Assembly (NCBI GenBank): GCA_031278895.1
Contig: JAITJN010000018.1
Coordinates: 1 to 45,306 of the forward strand
DNA: 45,306 nucleotides
Source: Candidatus Endomicrobiellum guadaloupense
GTDB lineage: Bacteria > Elusimicrobiota > Endomicrobiia > Endomicrobiales > Endomicrobiaceae
Direction of reading: 5' to 3'
The position numbers and the translations under genes were made by a program. This document shows positions 26,110 through 35,846 of the stretch, in pieces. The notes beneath the pieces are model-generated. The model was not told where the DNA came from, made no database searches, and saw only the letters and a list, made by a program, of their open reading frames with translations. The first letter of the stretch is position 1, and each line of letters starts with the position of its first letter.

Positions 26110-29100
26110 TCAATACAAATCAATAAATATCTCCGTCTCCACTCTCCTATTATTTGCTCTTCCTTCTTCAGTCTCATTACTATCTATCGGCCTACCCTTA
26201 CCATGCCCTATCTTCTCCATCTTCGCTGTGTCTATCCCATACTTTGCAAATACTTCATGTACTGCATGCGCTCTTGCCAATGATAACCTCATATTATACT
26301 CATCACTCCCTAGCGCATCCGTATGCCCCTCTATCCTTATCTTCTCAACCTTATATCTCTTCCCTATCCTATTTACTAACGCCTTTATCTCTTTCTCCGC
26401 TTCTGGCTTTATATCAGCCTTATCAAATTCAAACAATACTGCATTTATTTTAAAGTTTTCATTATCCGTTTTTCCCTCATCCGTCTTTGCCTTATCCGTC
26501 TTTACCTCTTCTGTCTTTACCTTATCTGTCTTTGCCTCATCCGTCTTTGCCTTATCCGTCTTTACCTCTTCTGTCTTTACCTTATCTGTCTTTACCTCAT
26601 CCGTCTTTGCCTTATCTGTCTTTACCTTATCTGTCTTTACCTCATCCGTCTTTGCCTCATCCGTCTTTGCCTCTTCTATATTCTTCTTCCCTGTCCACTT
26701 CCCAAACGAATACCTTACTCCTATAATACCACTTATATCTTTTACCATAGACGACCATCTTATATCTCCACTGCAATACGCCTCAAGCCCATCTAAAATA
26801 TAGTAACCAAACCCTATATCCCCTACAGCACTCACCACGTCTAACGTTACACTCCTCGATTGGAAATCTCTATTCCCAACTCCGTTCGGTAAACTATCTC
26901 CTCCACTAATTCTACTTGCTATCTCATTATTCCTTCCACTCAATATACAATCCAACCCCAAAGATCCATTCCACCTAAATTTATTTCCTTCACCTGTAAA
27001 TCCTACTCCTCCTCTCAGTCCTGCTCTTAAATAATTATTTGCTTTTACTTCTAAATTCCAAATATTTGCACCTTTTTCTGTAAACCCATTTGTATGTATT
27101 AACCCTACCCCTACTCCTGCATATGGCCTTAACTTTATTCTACCTAACACGCTCCTGCTTGCTACTCCTATTCTATACCCTGCCTCTACATCTAATATTG
27201 CACTAATACCACCAAACTCGCCTTTGGCTTTTGCCATATTCTCAAACCTTAAACATCTTGTTGTTTCATAATTGTCTAAACCAAATGACAATAATCCTTT
27301 TATGTCATACTTCTCTTCCACTATTCCACCATATACACCTATGCCATAACTGTTAATATCCGCCTTGTGTAAATCATCCCCCTGCCTTATAGAGCTCTTA
27401 TTTTGTTTTGCATAAACTCCAGCCGTAATGCTTGAGCTTGCCATCATGTCAAAACCTACTAGTACTCCTGTATTATTTACTTTAAATGTTTGTGGTGATT
27501 CTACATCTTTGTCTGTCTCTATTGCGCTTCCTTTTGCTTGCGCCCATATACCTTTTGTCGGCTCTTCGTATTCTATATAGTTATATATTCTGTTATATAC
27601 ATCTCTTTTTGATTCATCATATGCTCTGCTTACTATCACATTGCTTATAAAATATCCTGATAAATCAAATAGCGCTTCTTTTAATCCCTTTATATTCTTT
27701 CCTTCGCCTCCTACACCATATGATGTTATATCTTCAAGTCCGTCTCCCAATGCATTTTTAAGATCTTGTAATTTGTCCCCTAGTATTTTGGTTTCTCCAC
27801 TGTATCCTGATCCTGATGGATTATTTCCATATGCTTCATCATAATAATCTAATGTATTTGCTACTTCCATCTGATTAAAACACAGATTCAACTTATTCAA
27901 TGATCCAAATTTTGGATCATCATTCGCGTATCCTTTTGCCACCAATGCTATATACTCGCCCAAATAGTCGTACCTCATTTCATAACTCTTTGGTAACGTT
28001 CCAACTAATGTTACCGTACCAAAATTTCCTGTATACCCCTTTTTATACTTCATCAGCTTAAATGCTCTAAATTTAAATGTCTCTAAATCATCAAATGCAT
28101 CGTTTGTTGCTAACTTTAACCTGCTACTATCTGATAATTCTATTTGCCCATCTACATTTATTAAATCACTATCTCCTGTACTGTACTGCTCACCGTACTG
28201 CTCTACATTTGTTGTATCACACATCCTAATTATTCCTCCTCTCCCTAACGTTGGCTCTCCAAACAAATTCATGCTCAATGTCCCTTCTTGTAAAAAACTC
28301 GTCCCTACTTTTACTTCTTTCCCATGCCCTGCTGTTCCATCTATCACGAACTCTGCACTTGACTCTATCCTCATATCGCTATTTATTATGACTTCTGTTT
28401 CACCTATTATGTTAAACCGAGCGTTTCCATTTACGTTTAGATTCGGTATTACCGTCGCCCCTCTTCCTTCTGTTTCTAACGCAATGTCCACAAATCCATT
28501 AACATTTACTTTTCCTTCATTCCCGCTACTATTTATTGGATCAAGAATTCTAACTTGCCCTGCATCGCCTCCAAAATTTACTACTGATTGTCCTTCTAAC
28601 CATATTGAATTTGACAACCCGCCTGCCGTATTTTCTTGAAATATTTTTGTACTTACTGTGTCAACTATTATATCTAAAAATCCATCTTCTATATATATTG
28701 CTCCACCTTTTCCTGATGCACTATTTCTTTTTACCTGTAATGTCCCTGATAGCGTTACTGTTGCTCCACATATATGTATTGCTCCTCCGTTACATTCCCC
28801 GCTATGTCTTCTTCCTCTTTCAACATTCATTACAGTATCTTCTTGTTTTTGTTCTTCTTCTGACATACCATCATTTTCTGCAATGTTTCCAATAAATCCC
28901 GTGTCTTTTAAGTGAAGCCTTGCTCCTTGTGACACATATATCGCTCCTCCTCCTCCTTGTGTCGCTGTATTTGAGTCGAATGTTACGCCTATACAACGAA
29001 CTTTAGCGTTATCTGTTTCTATCATTAACGCTGCACCTTTATCTCCTTGTGCTCCTCTCACTTCTACTCTCAATAATTGAAAATCTACTTGATCATTTAT

Positions 29101-32100
29101 TTTAAAGACTGATACGCCTTCTTTTTCAGTATATGGATGCGCTACTATATAACTCTGCCCATTAAAGTCATCATGCCCTTCCACATAAAACGTCCCGGTA
29201 GACATGTACGCTAAATTTTCACCTATGTAGTACGTGTTAGTTGTACTATCAAACGAAAACTTTAATGCCCTGTCTCCCACCTTAGTATTCATTTCATTTA
29301 AGGAGTTTTCATCTGTCACTTTATAAGCCTCTACTACTACATCATGTGCATCTGTAGTACTAACTGTTATTGCATACTCATATGCTAATGTTGCTATTGC
29401 GCTATTAGAACCTTCTTCAAATAGTATATTCCCTCCTAATAAAGTTACCGTGTGCGTAGGAATATGGCCCCTCTCGCCTGTCAATTCTCCTACTGTCAAA
29501 ATACCAAGCTTTACTCTAGTTTCTGCTCCTGAACCACCTGATATTAATTTAGACCCTGTTGCCTCTGTAGATTGCATTACTATTGTTGTATTTAAATGCG
29601 TGTTGGAGGTCACAAGATTACTAAATGTTACTTGTCTTGTTCTCGGCTGGGTTGACAAATCAATATGATTTGAATCTTCAAAATCTATGTCAATTACAGA
29701 ATCTGTAAATGTATATGTCGCTCCGGTATAGTTGTCACTATCAACATCAACATAACATCCTTCAAATACTACTTCATTTCCTTCAGAGAATTCTCCATTT
29801 TCTAATTGTTCGGTTAATACATACCAAGTACCTAAGGACGCCCCGCTAAATTTCGCTTTTGCATTACCATTACTTCCAGTAAATCTTATATTACTAATTG
29901 TCGTGCTTAAATCATCATCAAGTCCTGATATATGTTCTAATACCCCTTCATCGCAAAGATCTACTTTATAATCTATTGTTCTGTTGTCAGCCCCATTCAT
30001 GGTTACTCGCAACGTACTGGTCTCTATTGTATGCGTTCCTTTAAACATATGATCACTATCAGAAACTATTGTCATTCCCGATCTTTGTATATATTCCCCA
30101 TAAAACAGTCCGCTAAAGATGTCACTAGTTCCTTCTATTCGCACTGTTCCAGCACCTGTTTTCTCTATACTTGTACCAACACTTCCTATCATCTCTCCTT
30201 CTTTTATAATTAACTCATTTCTCTCCGGTATCTCTATACTCACTTCTCCCCCATCCCATAATTGCAACTGACCTGGTATTATCCGGTTGCTCCAATTGAG
30301 AAAAGATAATTTCCCTCCGGTTATACTACTTACACTTGTTTCTCCGAAGTATCCACCATCGTTAACAAGTGTCATTCCATTTTTATGTAAAAACAGCCCT
30401 TCAAATGAACGCATATATCCCAGTACAAGGACTCCATCACCCGTTTTATCTATTATTCCATTTCCTACTAGCATGTCACTTCCTTCAAAATTTATACTTC
30501 CTTGTATTTCTAACTTTCCTGCTGTATCCAAATCTCCTGCTGTATTCCAGAGTTGTATTTGTGTTGTTGGTAGAACATCAACTTCACCCTTATCGGCAAA
30601 TATTAGAAGTCCATTAGATGTTACACTTGTTACTCCTGTAAAATAGTTTGTATCCCTAGCGGAAACTGCTCCTGAGAATAAATTGAATGTTCCTGAAAAA
30701 ACACTGTTGTCTCCTGATAACAATAAATGTACTCCACTAGTTGAATCTATTACTATTATTCCATCGCCTTCTGCCTCACTCTGTACTTGACCTGACAAGG
30801 ATACCTCTCTATTATTTTCTAATCTTAACTCTCCACCTTTCGACAACGTTATATTAGTACCATCACCAAAGTCTAGATTTCCCCATTCCAACACACTTCT
30901 TGTTATTATGCTTTTTCCAGAAAAATATTGCACACCCGTACTGCCGCCTCTTACGCTTGTAGTGCCATTACTTTGTTCAAATGTGCCAGCAAACTTAGAA
31001 TTATTCCCTGTCAATATTAAGAGGCCATTACCTTCTTCTTTTTTTATTGTACCATAACCAGTTAATTGTCCATTTATAGTTAACGTACTTGTTTTTATTT
31101 CAAGTGTACATTTTTCGTCTATATTTACAATGCTTTCTTCTACTAACTCTGTTCCTTGATTAAATATTAAATAACTTTCTTCAGATATTTTACTTTCTCC
31201 GCCAAAAAATGTCCCTGATACGGCTGTTGTTCCTTTATGTTGGATGTAATACCCGTTAAAAGCACTATTGTTACCACTTACTACTAATAGTGTCTCCCCT
31301 ATTTTTTGTATTTCCCCATTCCCTTCAAAAAGATTATTTACTTCCACTTGTCCTTCATTTTTTGTTATTAGTAATCTCCCAGAATTCTCCCACAACCCTA
31401 CTCGCGCTCCATTTGTAAACTCTCCGTTTGTCCCTATCTCCAACATGCCATGGGCTGTCACACTGGTTATCCCTCCAAAATATCTCGCAATGCCGCTATC
31501 ATTTGTTACATCTATCTTTCCGTCAGTTAGATGACATGTTCCTATAAATCCACTATTATCACCACTTAATGTCAATATACTATTGCTTGCTTTATTTAAA
31601 CGTGCTCTTTCATCTCCAATTAGTTGTCCATCAAATTGCAACTCCTCAGTAGTATTTATATTCATTTCTGCATTGTACAACATTATGCGTTGCGTCGCAT
31701 CAGTAAATGATGCGCCTTCTCCTAAATTTAATACTCCTCCTTCTGTTATACTGCTTGTTCCTCCAAAATATGTTCCTGTTACTCTTGTAGTTCCACCGGT
31801 TTGATGAAACAAACCATCAAAGTATTGATTAACACCACCTAACTCAAATAAACCGTTACCTGACTTTCTTATAGTTCCTTGATTAGTACCTGCAATGCCA
31901 CCGGTTATCACAACCCTTCCTGAGGTGCCCGTTATATTTACTGTTCCTGCTCCAAAATATATATCATGCCCTGCTTGGTCCCCACCATATGCTCCATTAT
32001 TCTCAAAAATTATATCGCCCTTACTAGTATCTAAATCAAGAGTTCCTCCATCAGCAACAAATATCGCCCCTCCACTACTAGTAGCGACGTTACTATTAAA

Positions 32101-33045
32101 ATTAGCTGCCATACAGTGAAAATCTATTGTTCCTGCTCCATATATTGCACCGCCATTTCTTGCTCCGTTTGATGTAAAGCCCACTTCTGTATTGTTTGTA
32201 AAGGAAATACTTGTACTGTGTTGCTTAAGGCTGATTGCGCCTCCTATTCCCAAATGTGACCCAACTCTTGTATAAACTCCTTCATCATCAAAGTCTGCCT
32301 GGTTTCTAAGAAATGTAACTCTAGAATCTCTAAACTCTATATGTGCGTCTTGCCAAGCCCAAAGAGCACCGCCTTCATCGCCAGATTTATTATCTTGAAA
32401 TAAAATAGTATCGCTATTAAATGTAAGTTTTGAACCGTTAAAGTATATGGCTGCTCCTGAAGCATTTCGACTTAAGTTATTTATAAATTCTATTGTAATG
32501 CCTGTAGAAGCATCTAAAGTGGCATGATTTAAACATAATCCTGCACAATCTCCACCATACTCAGCAAAACTTCCACCGCCGCCGGTAACAGTGTTGCTTA
32601 TAAAACTTACATCTCCATCAAAATAGACTTTTGAATTGTTTTCAAAAAAAAGCGCACTACCGTTTTTTGAGCCATCAAAGTCAGCAGTATTAAAAAAATT
32701 ACAAAATGTTATGTTACTTAAATGGATGGCGATGTGGGGACCACCATTGCCATAAATACCAACGCATCTTCCACATCCATCTAAAGTTGCGCCTCCGTCA
32801 GACGCTCCGATTATTGTTTTTGTATACAAACATTGTGTAGGTAAACCTGAATCTTGTTGTTGAAACTCAATAGTTGGAGTAGTAACTCGAATTGTTTCTC
32901 CGCTTGAGTAAGATTGAAGCTGATCTTTAAGTTCGTTAAAGCTGTTAACGTCTACAGCAAAAATTTTTGATGCGAAAACAAAAAAGAAAAACAAGATTAG
33001 AAGTACATTGAAAAAAGATACGAATAAATTCCTTACAAAGTACAT
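26110..33045 (-). CDS. Giant autotransporter with C-terminal OmpA-like domain
   Basis: A 2311-residue surface protein. Residues 1-30 are an extended, very hydrophobic signal peptide. The passenger is a beta-helix: GGA-[IL]-[YWF] motifs as in Chlamydia Pmp-type proteins at about residues 225-330 and 1365-1455, and between them about seven autotransporter-associated strand repeats (pattern L-x-LSG-x-N-S-x-F-x-G) near 398, 495, 588, 678, 775, 875 and 972. A beta-barrel covers about 1831-2117, starting KGIWAQAKG and ending GVRYSFGKW. Unlike classical autotransporters it continues: a Lys/Thr/Asp/Glu pentapeptide linker (2127-2196) and an OmpA-C domain (about 2197-2311) with LFEFDKADI, EGHTDALGSDEYN and NNRRVE. 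That domain should hold peptidoglycan from the periplasm. AGGAGG precedes the ATG. Likely an adhesin or surface coat; partner unknown. Confidence 0.92.
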   Translation of the reverse strand: MYFVRNLFVSFFNVLLILFFFFVFASKIFAVDVNSFNELKDQLQSYSSGETIRVTTPTIEFQQQDSGLPTQCLYTKTIIGASDGGATLDGCGRCVGIYGNGGPHIAIHLSNITFCNFFNTADFDGSKNGSALFFENNSKVYFDGDVSFISNTVTGGGGSFAEYGGDCAGLCLNHATLDASTGITIEFINNLSRNASGAAIYFNGSKLTFNSDTILFQDNKSGDEGGALWAWQDAHIEFRDSRVTFLRNQADFDDEGVYTRVGSHLGIGGAISLKQHSTSISFTNNTEVGFTSNGARNGGAIYGAGTIDFHCMAANFNSNVATSSGGAIFVADGGTLDLDTSKGDIIFENNGAYGGDQAGHDIYFGAGTVNITGTSGRVVITGGIAGTNQGTIRKSGNGLFELGGVNQYFDGLFHQTGGTTRVTGTYFGGTSSITEGGVLNLGEGASFTDATQRIMLYNAEMNINTTEELQFDGQLIGDERARLNKASNSILTLSGDNSGFIGTCHLTDGKIDVTNDSGIARYFGGITSVTAHGMLEIGTNGEFTNGARVGLWENSGRLLITKNEGQVEVNNLFEGNGEIQKIGETLLVVSGNNSAFNGYYIQHKGTTAVSGTFFGGESKISEESYLIFNQGTELVEESIVNIDEKCTLEIKTSTLTINGQLTGYGTIKKEEGNGLLILTGNNSKFAGTFEQSNGTTSVRGGSTGVQYFSGKSIITRSVLEWGNLDFGDGTNITLSKGGELRLENNREVSLSGQVQSEAEGDGIIVIDSTSGVHLLLSGDNSVFSGTFNLFSGAVSARDTNYFTGVTSVTSNGLLIFADKGEVDVLPTTQIQLWNTAGDLDTAGKLEIQGSINFEGSDMLVGNGIIDKTGDGVLVLGYMRSFEGLFLHKNGMTLVNDGGYFGETSVSSITGGKLSFLNWSNRIIPGQLQLWDGGEVSIEIPERNELIIKEGEMIGSVGTSIEKTGAGTVRIEGTSDIFSGLFYGEYIQRSGMTIVSDSDHMFKGTHTIETSTLRVTMNGADNRTIDYKVDLCDEGVLEHISGLDDDLSTTISNIRFTGSNGNAKAKFSGASLGTWYVLTEQLENGEFSEGNEVVFEGCYVDVDSDNYTGATYTFTDSVIDIDFEDSNHIDLSTQPRTRQVTFSNLVTSNTHLNTTIVMQSTEATGSKLISGGSGAETRVKLGILTVGELTGERGHIPTHTVTLLGGNILFEEGSNSAIATLAYEYAITVSTTDAHDVVVEAYKVTDENSLNEMNTKVGDRALKFSFDSTTNTYYIGENLAYMSTGTFYVEGHDDFNGQSYIVAHPYTEKEGVSVFKINDQVDFQLLRVEVRGAQGDKGAALMIETDNAKVRCIGVTFDSNTATQGGGGAIYVSQGARLHLKDTGFIGNIAENDGMSEEEQKQEDTVMNVERGRRHSGECNGGAIHICGATVTLSGTLQVKRNSASGKGGAIYIEDGFLDIIVDTVSTKIFQENTAGGLSNSIWLEGQSVVNFGGDAGQVRILDPINSSGNEGKVNVNGFVDIALETEGRGATVIPNLNVNGNARFNIIGETEVIINSDMRIESSAEFVIDGTAGHGKEVKVGTSFLQEGTLSMNLFGEPTLGRGGIIRMCDTTNVEQYGEQYSTGDSDLINVDGQIELSDSSRLKLATNDAFDDLETFKFRAFKLMKYKKGYTGNFGTVTLVGTLPKSYEMRYDYLGEYIALVAKGYANDDPKFGSLNKLNLCFNQMEVANTLDYYDEAYGNNPSGSGYSGETKILGDKLQDLKNALGDGLEDITSYGVGGEGKNIKGLKEALFDLSGYFISNVIVSRAYDESKRDVYNRIYNYIEYEEPTKGIWAQAKGSAIETDKDVESPQTFKVNNTGVLVGFDMMASSSITAGVYAKQNKSSIRQGDDLHKADINSYGIGVYGGIVEEKYDIKGLLSFGLDNYETTRCLRFENMAKAKGEFGGISAILDVEAGYRIGVASRSVLGRIKLRPYAGVGVGLIHTNGFTEKGANIWNLEVKANNYLRAGLRGGVGFTGEGNKFRWNGSLGLDCILSGRNNEIASRISGGDSLPNGVGNRDFQSRSVTLDVVSAVGDIGFGYYILDGLEAYCSGDIRWSSMVKDISGIIGVRYSFGKWTGKKNIEEAKTDEAKTDEVKTDKVKTDKAKTDEVKTDKVKTEEVKTDKAKTDEAKTDKVKTEEVKTDKAKTDEGKTDNENFKINAVLFEFDKADIKPEAEKEIKALVNRIGKRYKVEKIRIEGHTDALGSDEYNMRLSLARAHAVHEVFAKYGIDTAKMEKIGHGKGRPIDSNETEEGRANNRRVETEIFIDLY
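26458..26667 (-). repeat. 14 x 15-bp tandem repeat coding the KT[DE]-x-x linker
   Basis: Fourteen in-frame 15-bp units coding KTDEA, KTDEV, KTDKV, KTDKA, KTEEV and like variants. A 60-bp (four-unit) higher-order period is visible: 26473-26520 and 26533-26580 are almost identical. Unit length is a multiple of three, so gain or loss of units changes linker length without breaking the frame. It joins the barrel and the OmpA domain. Confidence 0.93.
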
Positions 33046-33077
33046 ATAATTTCCTCCTATGCGGAAACCTCATTGAT

Positions 33078-33107
33078 ATATAATGTTTGTTTTATGTATC
33101 TGTTCAA
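33078..33107 (-). promoter_or_regulatory. Candidate autotransporter promoter
   Basis: On minus TTGAAC (33102-33107), 18 bp, TTATAT (33078-33083), about 35 bp before ATG 33045. The perfect AGGAGG at 33054-33059 is the ribosome site. The -10 match is only moderate. Confidence 0.4.
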
Positions 33108-33113
33108 AAAAAG

Positions 33114-33133
33114 ACAAATATTTTCATATTTGT
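33114..33133. repeat. Inverted repeat just upstream of the autotransporter -35 region
   Basis: ACAAATA, six bases, TATTTGT: a perfect 7-bp dyad flanked by A and T runs that lengthen it. It ends six bases upstream of the predicted -35 box, the usual place for an activator or repressor site. Confidence 0.45.
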
Positions 33134-33770
33134 TTTTCACTTATACTAGTACTAGCTGAAAAATTGTTGGTATTTTCCTTTTTTGAAACAGGAATATAAA
33201 ATACCACCATCAACTAAAAAGAAATTCGCCAACGACAATACCATTTATATAATCTAGGCACATTTTTAACCTCAGAGCGTTAAAAATATCGTAACAATCA
33301 ATAATATAACAAATTATAATAAATGTTAGCTATATATAGAAATTCAAGCTGTTTAGTATTCAAGCTTTTCTAATTTTATTTGTCAAGTCTTTAGAGTACG
33401 TGTTCATGACAAATTAGACTTTTGAAGTATTAAGCGATTGATTATTGATTTAAGAATAGGACAAAAGGAGTAAAAAGCTTGACATTTATTTCTAACTAAT
33501 GTAATATATGTTGTGTCAGCTAACAGCTATCCACGCTACATATAGTATTGTAGCAATGATTTTTGACTTCAAACCATATAAACAAACAAAAAAAAAGTCC
33601 GTCAAAATCAAAGATAGCTTATGCAGTAAACAGTGTTAAGAGTGCTCATTTAAATAAATGCAAATATCTGATTGATTATTTATCTCTAAACTCACTTAAA
33701 ACAGAAAATATAACAAATTTTATCATCTTTAATAAGACATATGGACTTTTATGCCTAAAGAGGAAATTTT
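33134..33770. other. Long intergenic region and nrdD 5' leader
   Basis: About 640 bp between divergent autotransporter and nrdD. From 33134 to about 33478 nothing coding is recognisable. From the plus promoter at 33479 a leader of about 255 bases runs to nrdD; it contains the hairpin GCTACA-8-TGTAGC (33535-33554) and the pair GATTTTTGAC (from 33558) with GTCAAAATC (from 33601) around an A-rich loop. No known riboswitch class was recognised. The 76-codon frame at 33563 has no ribosome site and low-complexity content. Confidence 0.5.
33479..33507 (+). promoter_or_regulatory. Candidate promoter of the nrdD operon
   Basis: TTGACA (33479-33484), 17 bp, TAATAT (33502-33507). It would give a leader of about 255 bases before nrdD ATG 33771, long enough for regulation at the RNA level. 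Confidence 0.65.
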
Positions 33771-35831
33771 ATGAAAAAAGAAGAAATTTTTAGCTCAATT
33801 GTAAAAAGAGACGGAAGTAAAGAAGCGTTTAATCCTAAAAAGATTTGCGCAGCAATAGCAAAAGCTGGCAAAGCTACAGGAGAATTTGAACAAAATATTG
33901 CTCAAAAGCTTACGCTAAAAGTGTTATCTATACTTGAAAACGCTATAGAAGAAAGAAAGCCTTCGGTAGAGGAGATCCAAGATGTAGTTGAAGAAGTTTT
34001 ACTTTCGTCTTTGTACAAAAAAACTGCAAAAGCTTATATACTATACCGCGATCAACACAATAAAATTAGAGAAATAAGCTCTTCGTTTAATGTGGATTTG
34101 GTTGATCAATATTTAAAAAAGTTAGATTGGCAGGTAAACGAAAACAGCAATATGTCTTATTCATTACAAGGATTAAACAACTATGTTTCTTCTGAAATAA
34201 GCAAAATATATTGGCTAAATAAAATATATCCAGAAAATATAAGAAAGGCACACTGTGAAGGCGAACTACATATACATGATTTAGGGCTTTTAGGAGCGTA
34301 TTGTGTGGGCTGGGATTTACAAGACCTTTTAACAAGCGGATTTAAAGGGGTTTGTGGGAAATCTGAAGCTAAACCTGCAAAGCATTTTAGAACAGCGTTG
34401 GGACAGATTGTAAACTTCTTTTATACTCTGCAAGGAGAAAGTGCAGGAGCTCAAGCATTTTCTAACTTTGACAGCCTTCTTGCGCCTTTTATTTATTACG
34501 ATAAGCTTACATATAAAGAAGTAAAACAAGCTTTGCAGGAATTTCTTTTTAACATAAATGTGCCAACAAGAGTAGGTTTTCAAACACCTTTTACGAATCT
34601 AACATTAGATTTAACAGTAGCTCCTCATTATAAAAACGAACCTGTTATTATAGGTGGACAACGAGAAGACAAAAAGTATGGTGACTTCCAAAAAGAGATG
34701 GATATTTTAAATCAGGCTTTCTTAGAACTTATGCTTGAAGGCGACGCCAAGGGAAGAGTTTTTACATTCCCCATACCTACATATAATATAACTCGTGATT
34801 TTGATTGGCATAACCCTAATATAAAAGCTTTATGGGACATTACAGCAAAATATGGTATTCCCTATTTTGCAAATTTTATAAATTCCGATATGAAACCTGA
34901 AGACGCAAGAAGTATGTGTTGCCGTCTTAGAATAGATAATCGTGAATTACAAAAAAGAGGTGGAGGACTTTTTGGTGCTGCTCCTCTAACAGGCTCTATT
35001 GGCGTGGTAACTATAAACTTGCCAAGGCTTGGATATTTATCTAAAAATGAAGCAGACTTTATGAAAAGACTTAAAAATATAATGGATATAGCAAAGCAAA
35101 GCTTAGAAATAAAGAGAACTGTTTTGGAAAAATTAACTTCAAGCCATTTGTATCCTTATATGAGTTTTTATTTAAGAAGAGTAAAAGAACGATTTAATGA
35201 ATATTGGAAGAACCACTTCTCAACCATAGGAATAGTTGGACTAAATGAAGCATGCATGAATCTATTTGGCCAAAGAGTAGGAAGCCAAAAAGGAAAAGCA
35301 TTCGGTGAAAAAGTATTGGATTTTATGAGAGAAACCCTAATTGAGTATCAACAAGAAACCGGAAACAACTATAATCTTGAAGCAACTCCTGCAGAAGGGA
35401 CTTCATATAGGCTTGCAAAAATTGACGCAAAAAAATATCCTGATATTATTTCTGCAAGTCAAAAAGCAGATACACCTTTTTACACAAATTCAAGCCAACT
35501 GCCTGTAAATTATACAGACGATATTTTTGAAAATTTGAATTTGCAAGATTCTATGCAGTCCAAATACACAGGTGGAACAGTTATGCATATATTTATGGGT
35601 GAAAAAATTAAAGACACGCAAGCACTAAAAATTTTTATAAAAACTGTATGCGAAAATTATAGTTTACCTTATTTTTCAATAACACCAACTTTTAGTGTTT
35701 GCCCAAAGTGTGGATATCTTGAAGGCGAACAAGATGAATGCCCAAAATGTAAGAATGAAAAGTATGCGCAGATAGACCAACAAATAAAATCGCTTGAAAA
35801 TATGTTATATACAAGCGTTAACGCAAATTAA
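33771..35831 (+). CDS. nrdD: Anaerobic (class III) ribonucleotide reductase, large part lacking the glycyl-radical motif
   Basis: A 686-residue protein that makes deoxynucleotides without oxygen. An ATP-cone covers residues about 5-95 (IVKRDGSKEAFNPKKI). The catalytic barrel follows, with NINVPTRVGFQTPFTNLTLD and an active-site Cys in RSMCCRLRID. The C-terminal Zn site is CPKCGY with a later CPKC. Normally the chain continues to a RVVGY glycyl-radical loop, but this one ends with a 25-residue helix and TAA. That loop is in the next, separate 59-codon gene. Start ATG 33771 has GAGG upstream. Probably oxygen-sensitive and activated by the NrdG encoded downstream. Confidence 0.95.
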   Translation: MKKEEIFSSIVKRDGSKEAFNPKKICAAIAKAGKATGEFEQNIAQKLTLKVLSILENAIEERKPSVEEIQDVVEEVLLSSLYKKTAKAYILYRDQHNKIREISSSFNVDLVDQYLKKLDWQVNENSNMSYSLQGLNNYVSSEISKIYWLNKIYPENIRKAHCEGELHIHDLGLLGAYCVGWDLQDLLTSGFKGVCGKSEAKPAKHFRTALGQIVNFFYTLQGESAGAQAFSNFDSLLAPFIYYDKLTYKEVKQALQEFLFNINVPTRVGFQTPFTNLTLDLTVAPHYKNEPVIIGGQREDKKYGDFQKEMDILNQAFLELMLEGDAKGRVFTFPIPTYNITRDFDWHNPNIKALWDITAKYGIPYFANFINSDMKPEDARSMCCRLRIDNRELQKRGGGLFGAAPLTGSIGVVTINLPRLGYLSKNEADFMKRLKNIMDIAKQSLEIKRTVLEKLTSSHLYPYMSFYLRRVKERFNEYWKNHFSTIGIVGLNEACMNLFGQRVGSQKGKAFGEKVLDFMRETLIEYQQETGNNYNLEATPAEGTSYRLAKIDAKKYPDIISASQKADTPFYTNSSQLPVNYTDDIFENLNLQDSMQSKYTGGTVMHIFMGEKIKDTQALKIFIKTVCENYSLPYFSITPTFSVCPKCGYLEGEQDECPKCKNEKYAQIDQQIKSLENMLYTSVNAN

Positions 35832-35846
35832 TAAGGGGGACCAAAA

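Noticed and set aside
26458-26667. CRISPR-like tandem repeat
   Set aside because: Units are contiguous 15-mers without spacers and lie in frame inside a gene.
26154-26803. Long plus-strand frames opposite the autotransporter linker and barrel
   Set aside because: They are low-complexity Ser/Pro/Leu or Ser/Val/Phe mirrors of the 15-bp repeat and lie opposite a clear 2311-residue gene.
33495-33520. NrdR box near the nrdD promoter
   Set aside because: Only half of the expected dyad (ATATATGTTGTGT) is visible and no second box was found.
33563-33793. 76-codon plus frame before nrdD
   Set aside because: No ribosome site, Lys/Asn/Ser-rich, overlaps the nrdD start and lies in the leader.
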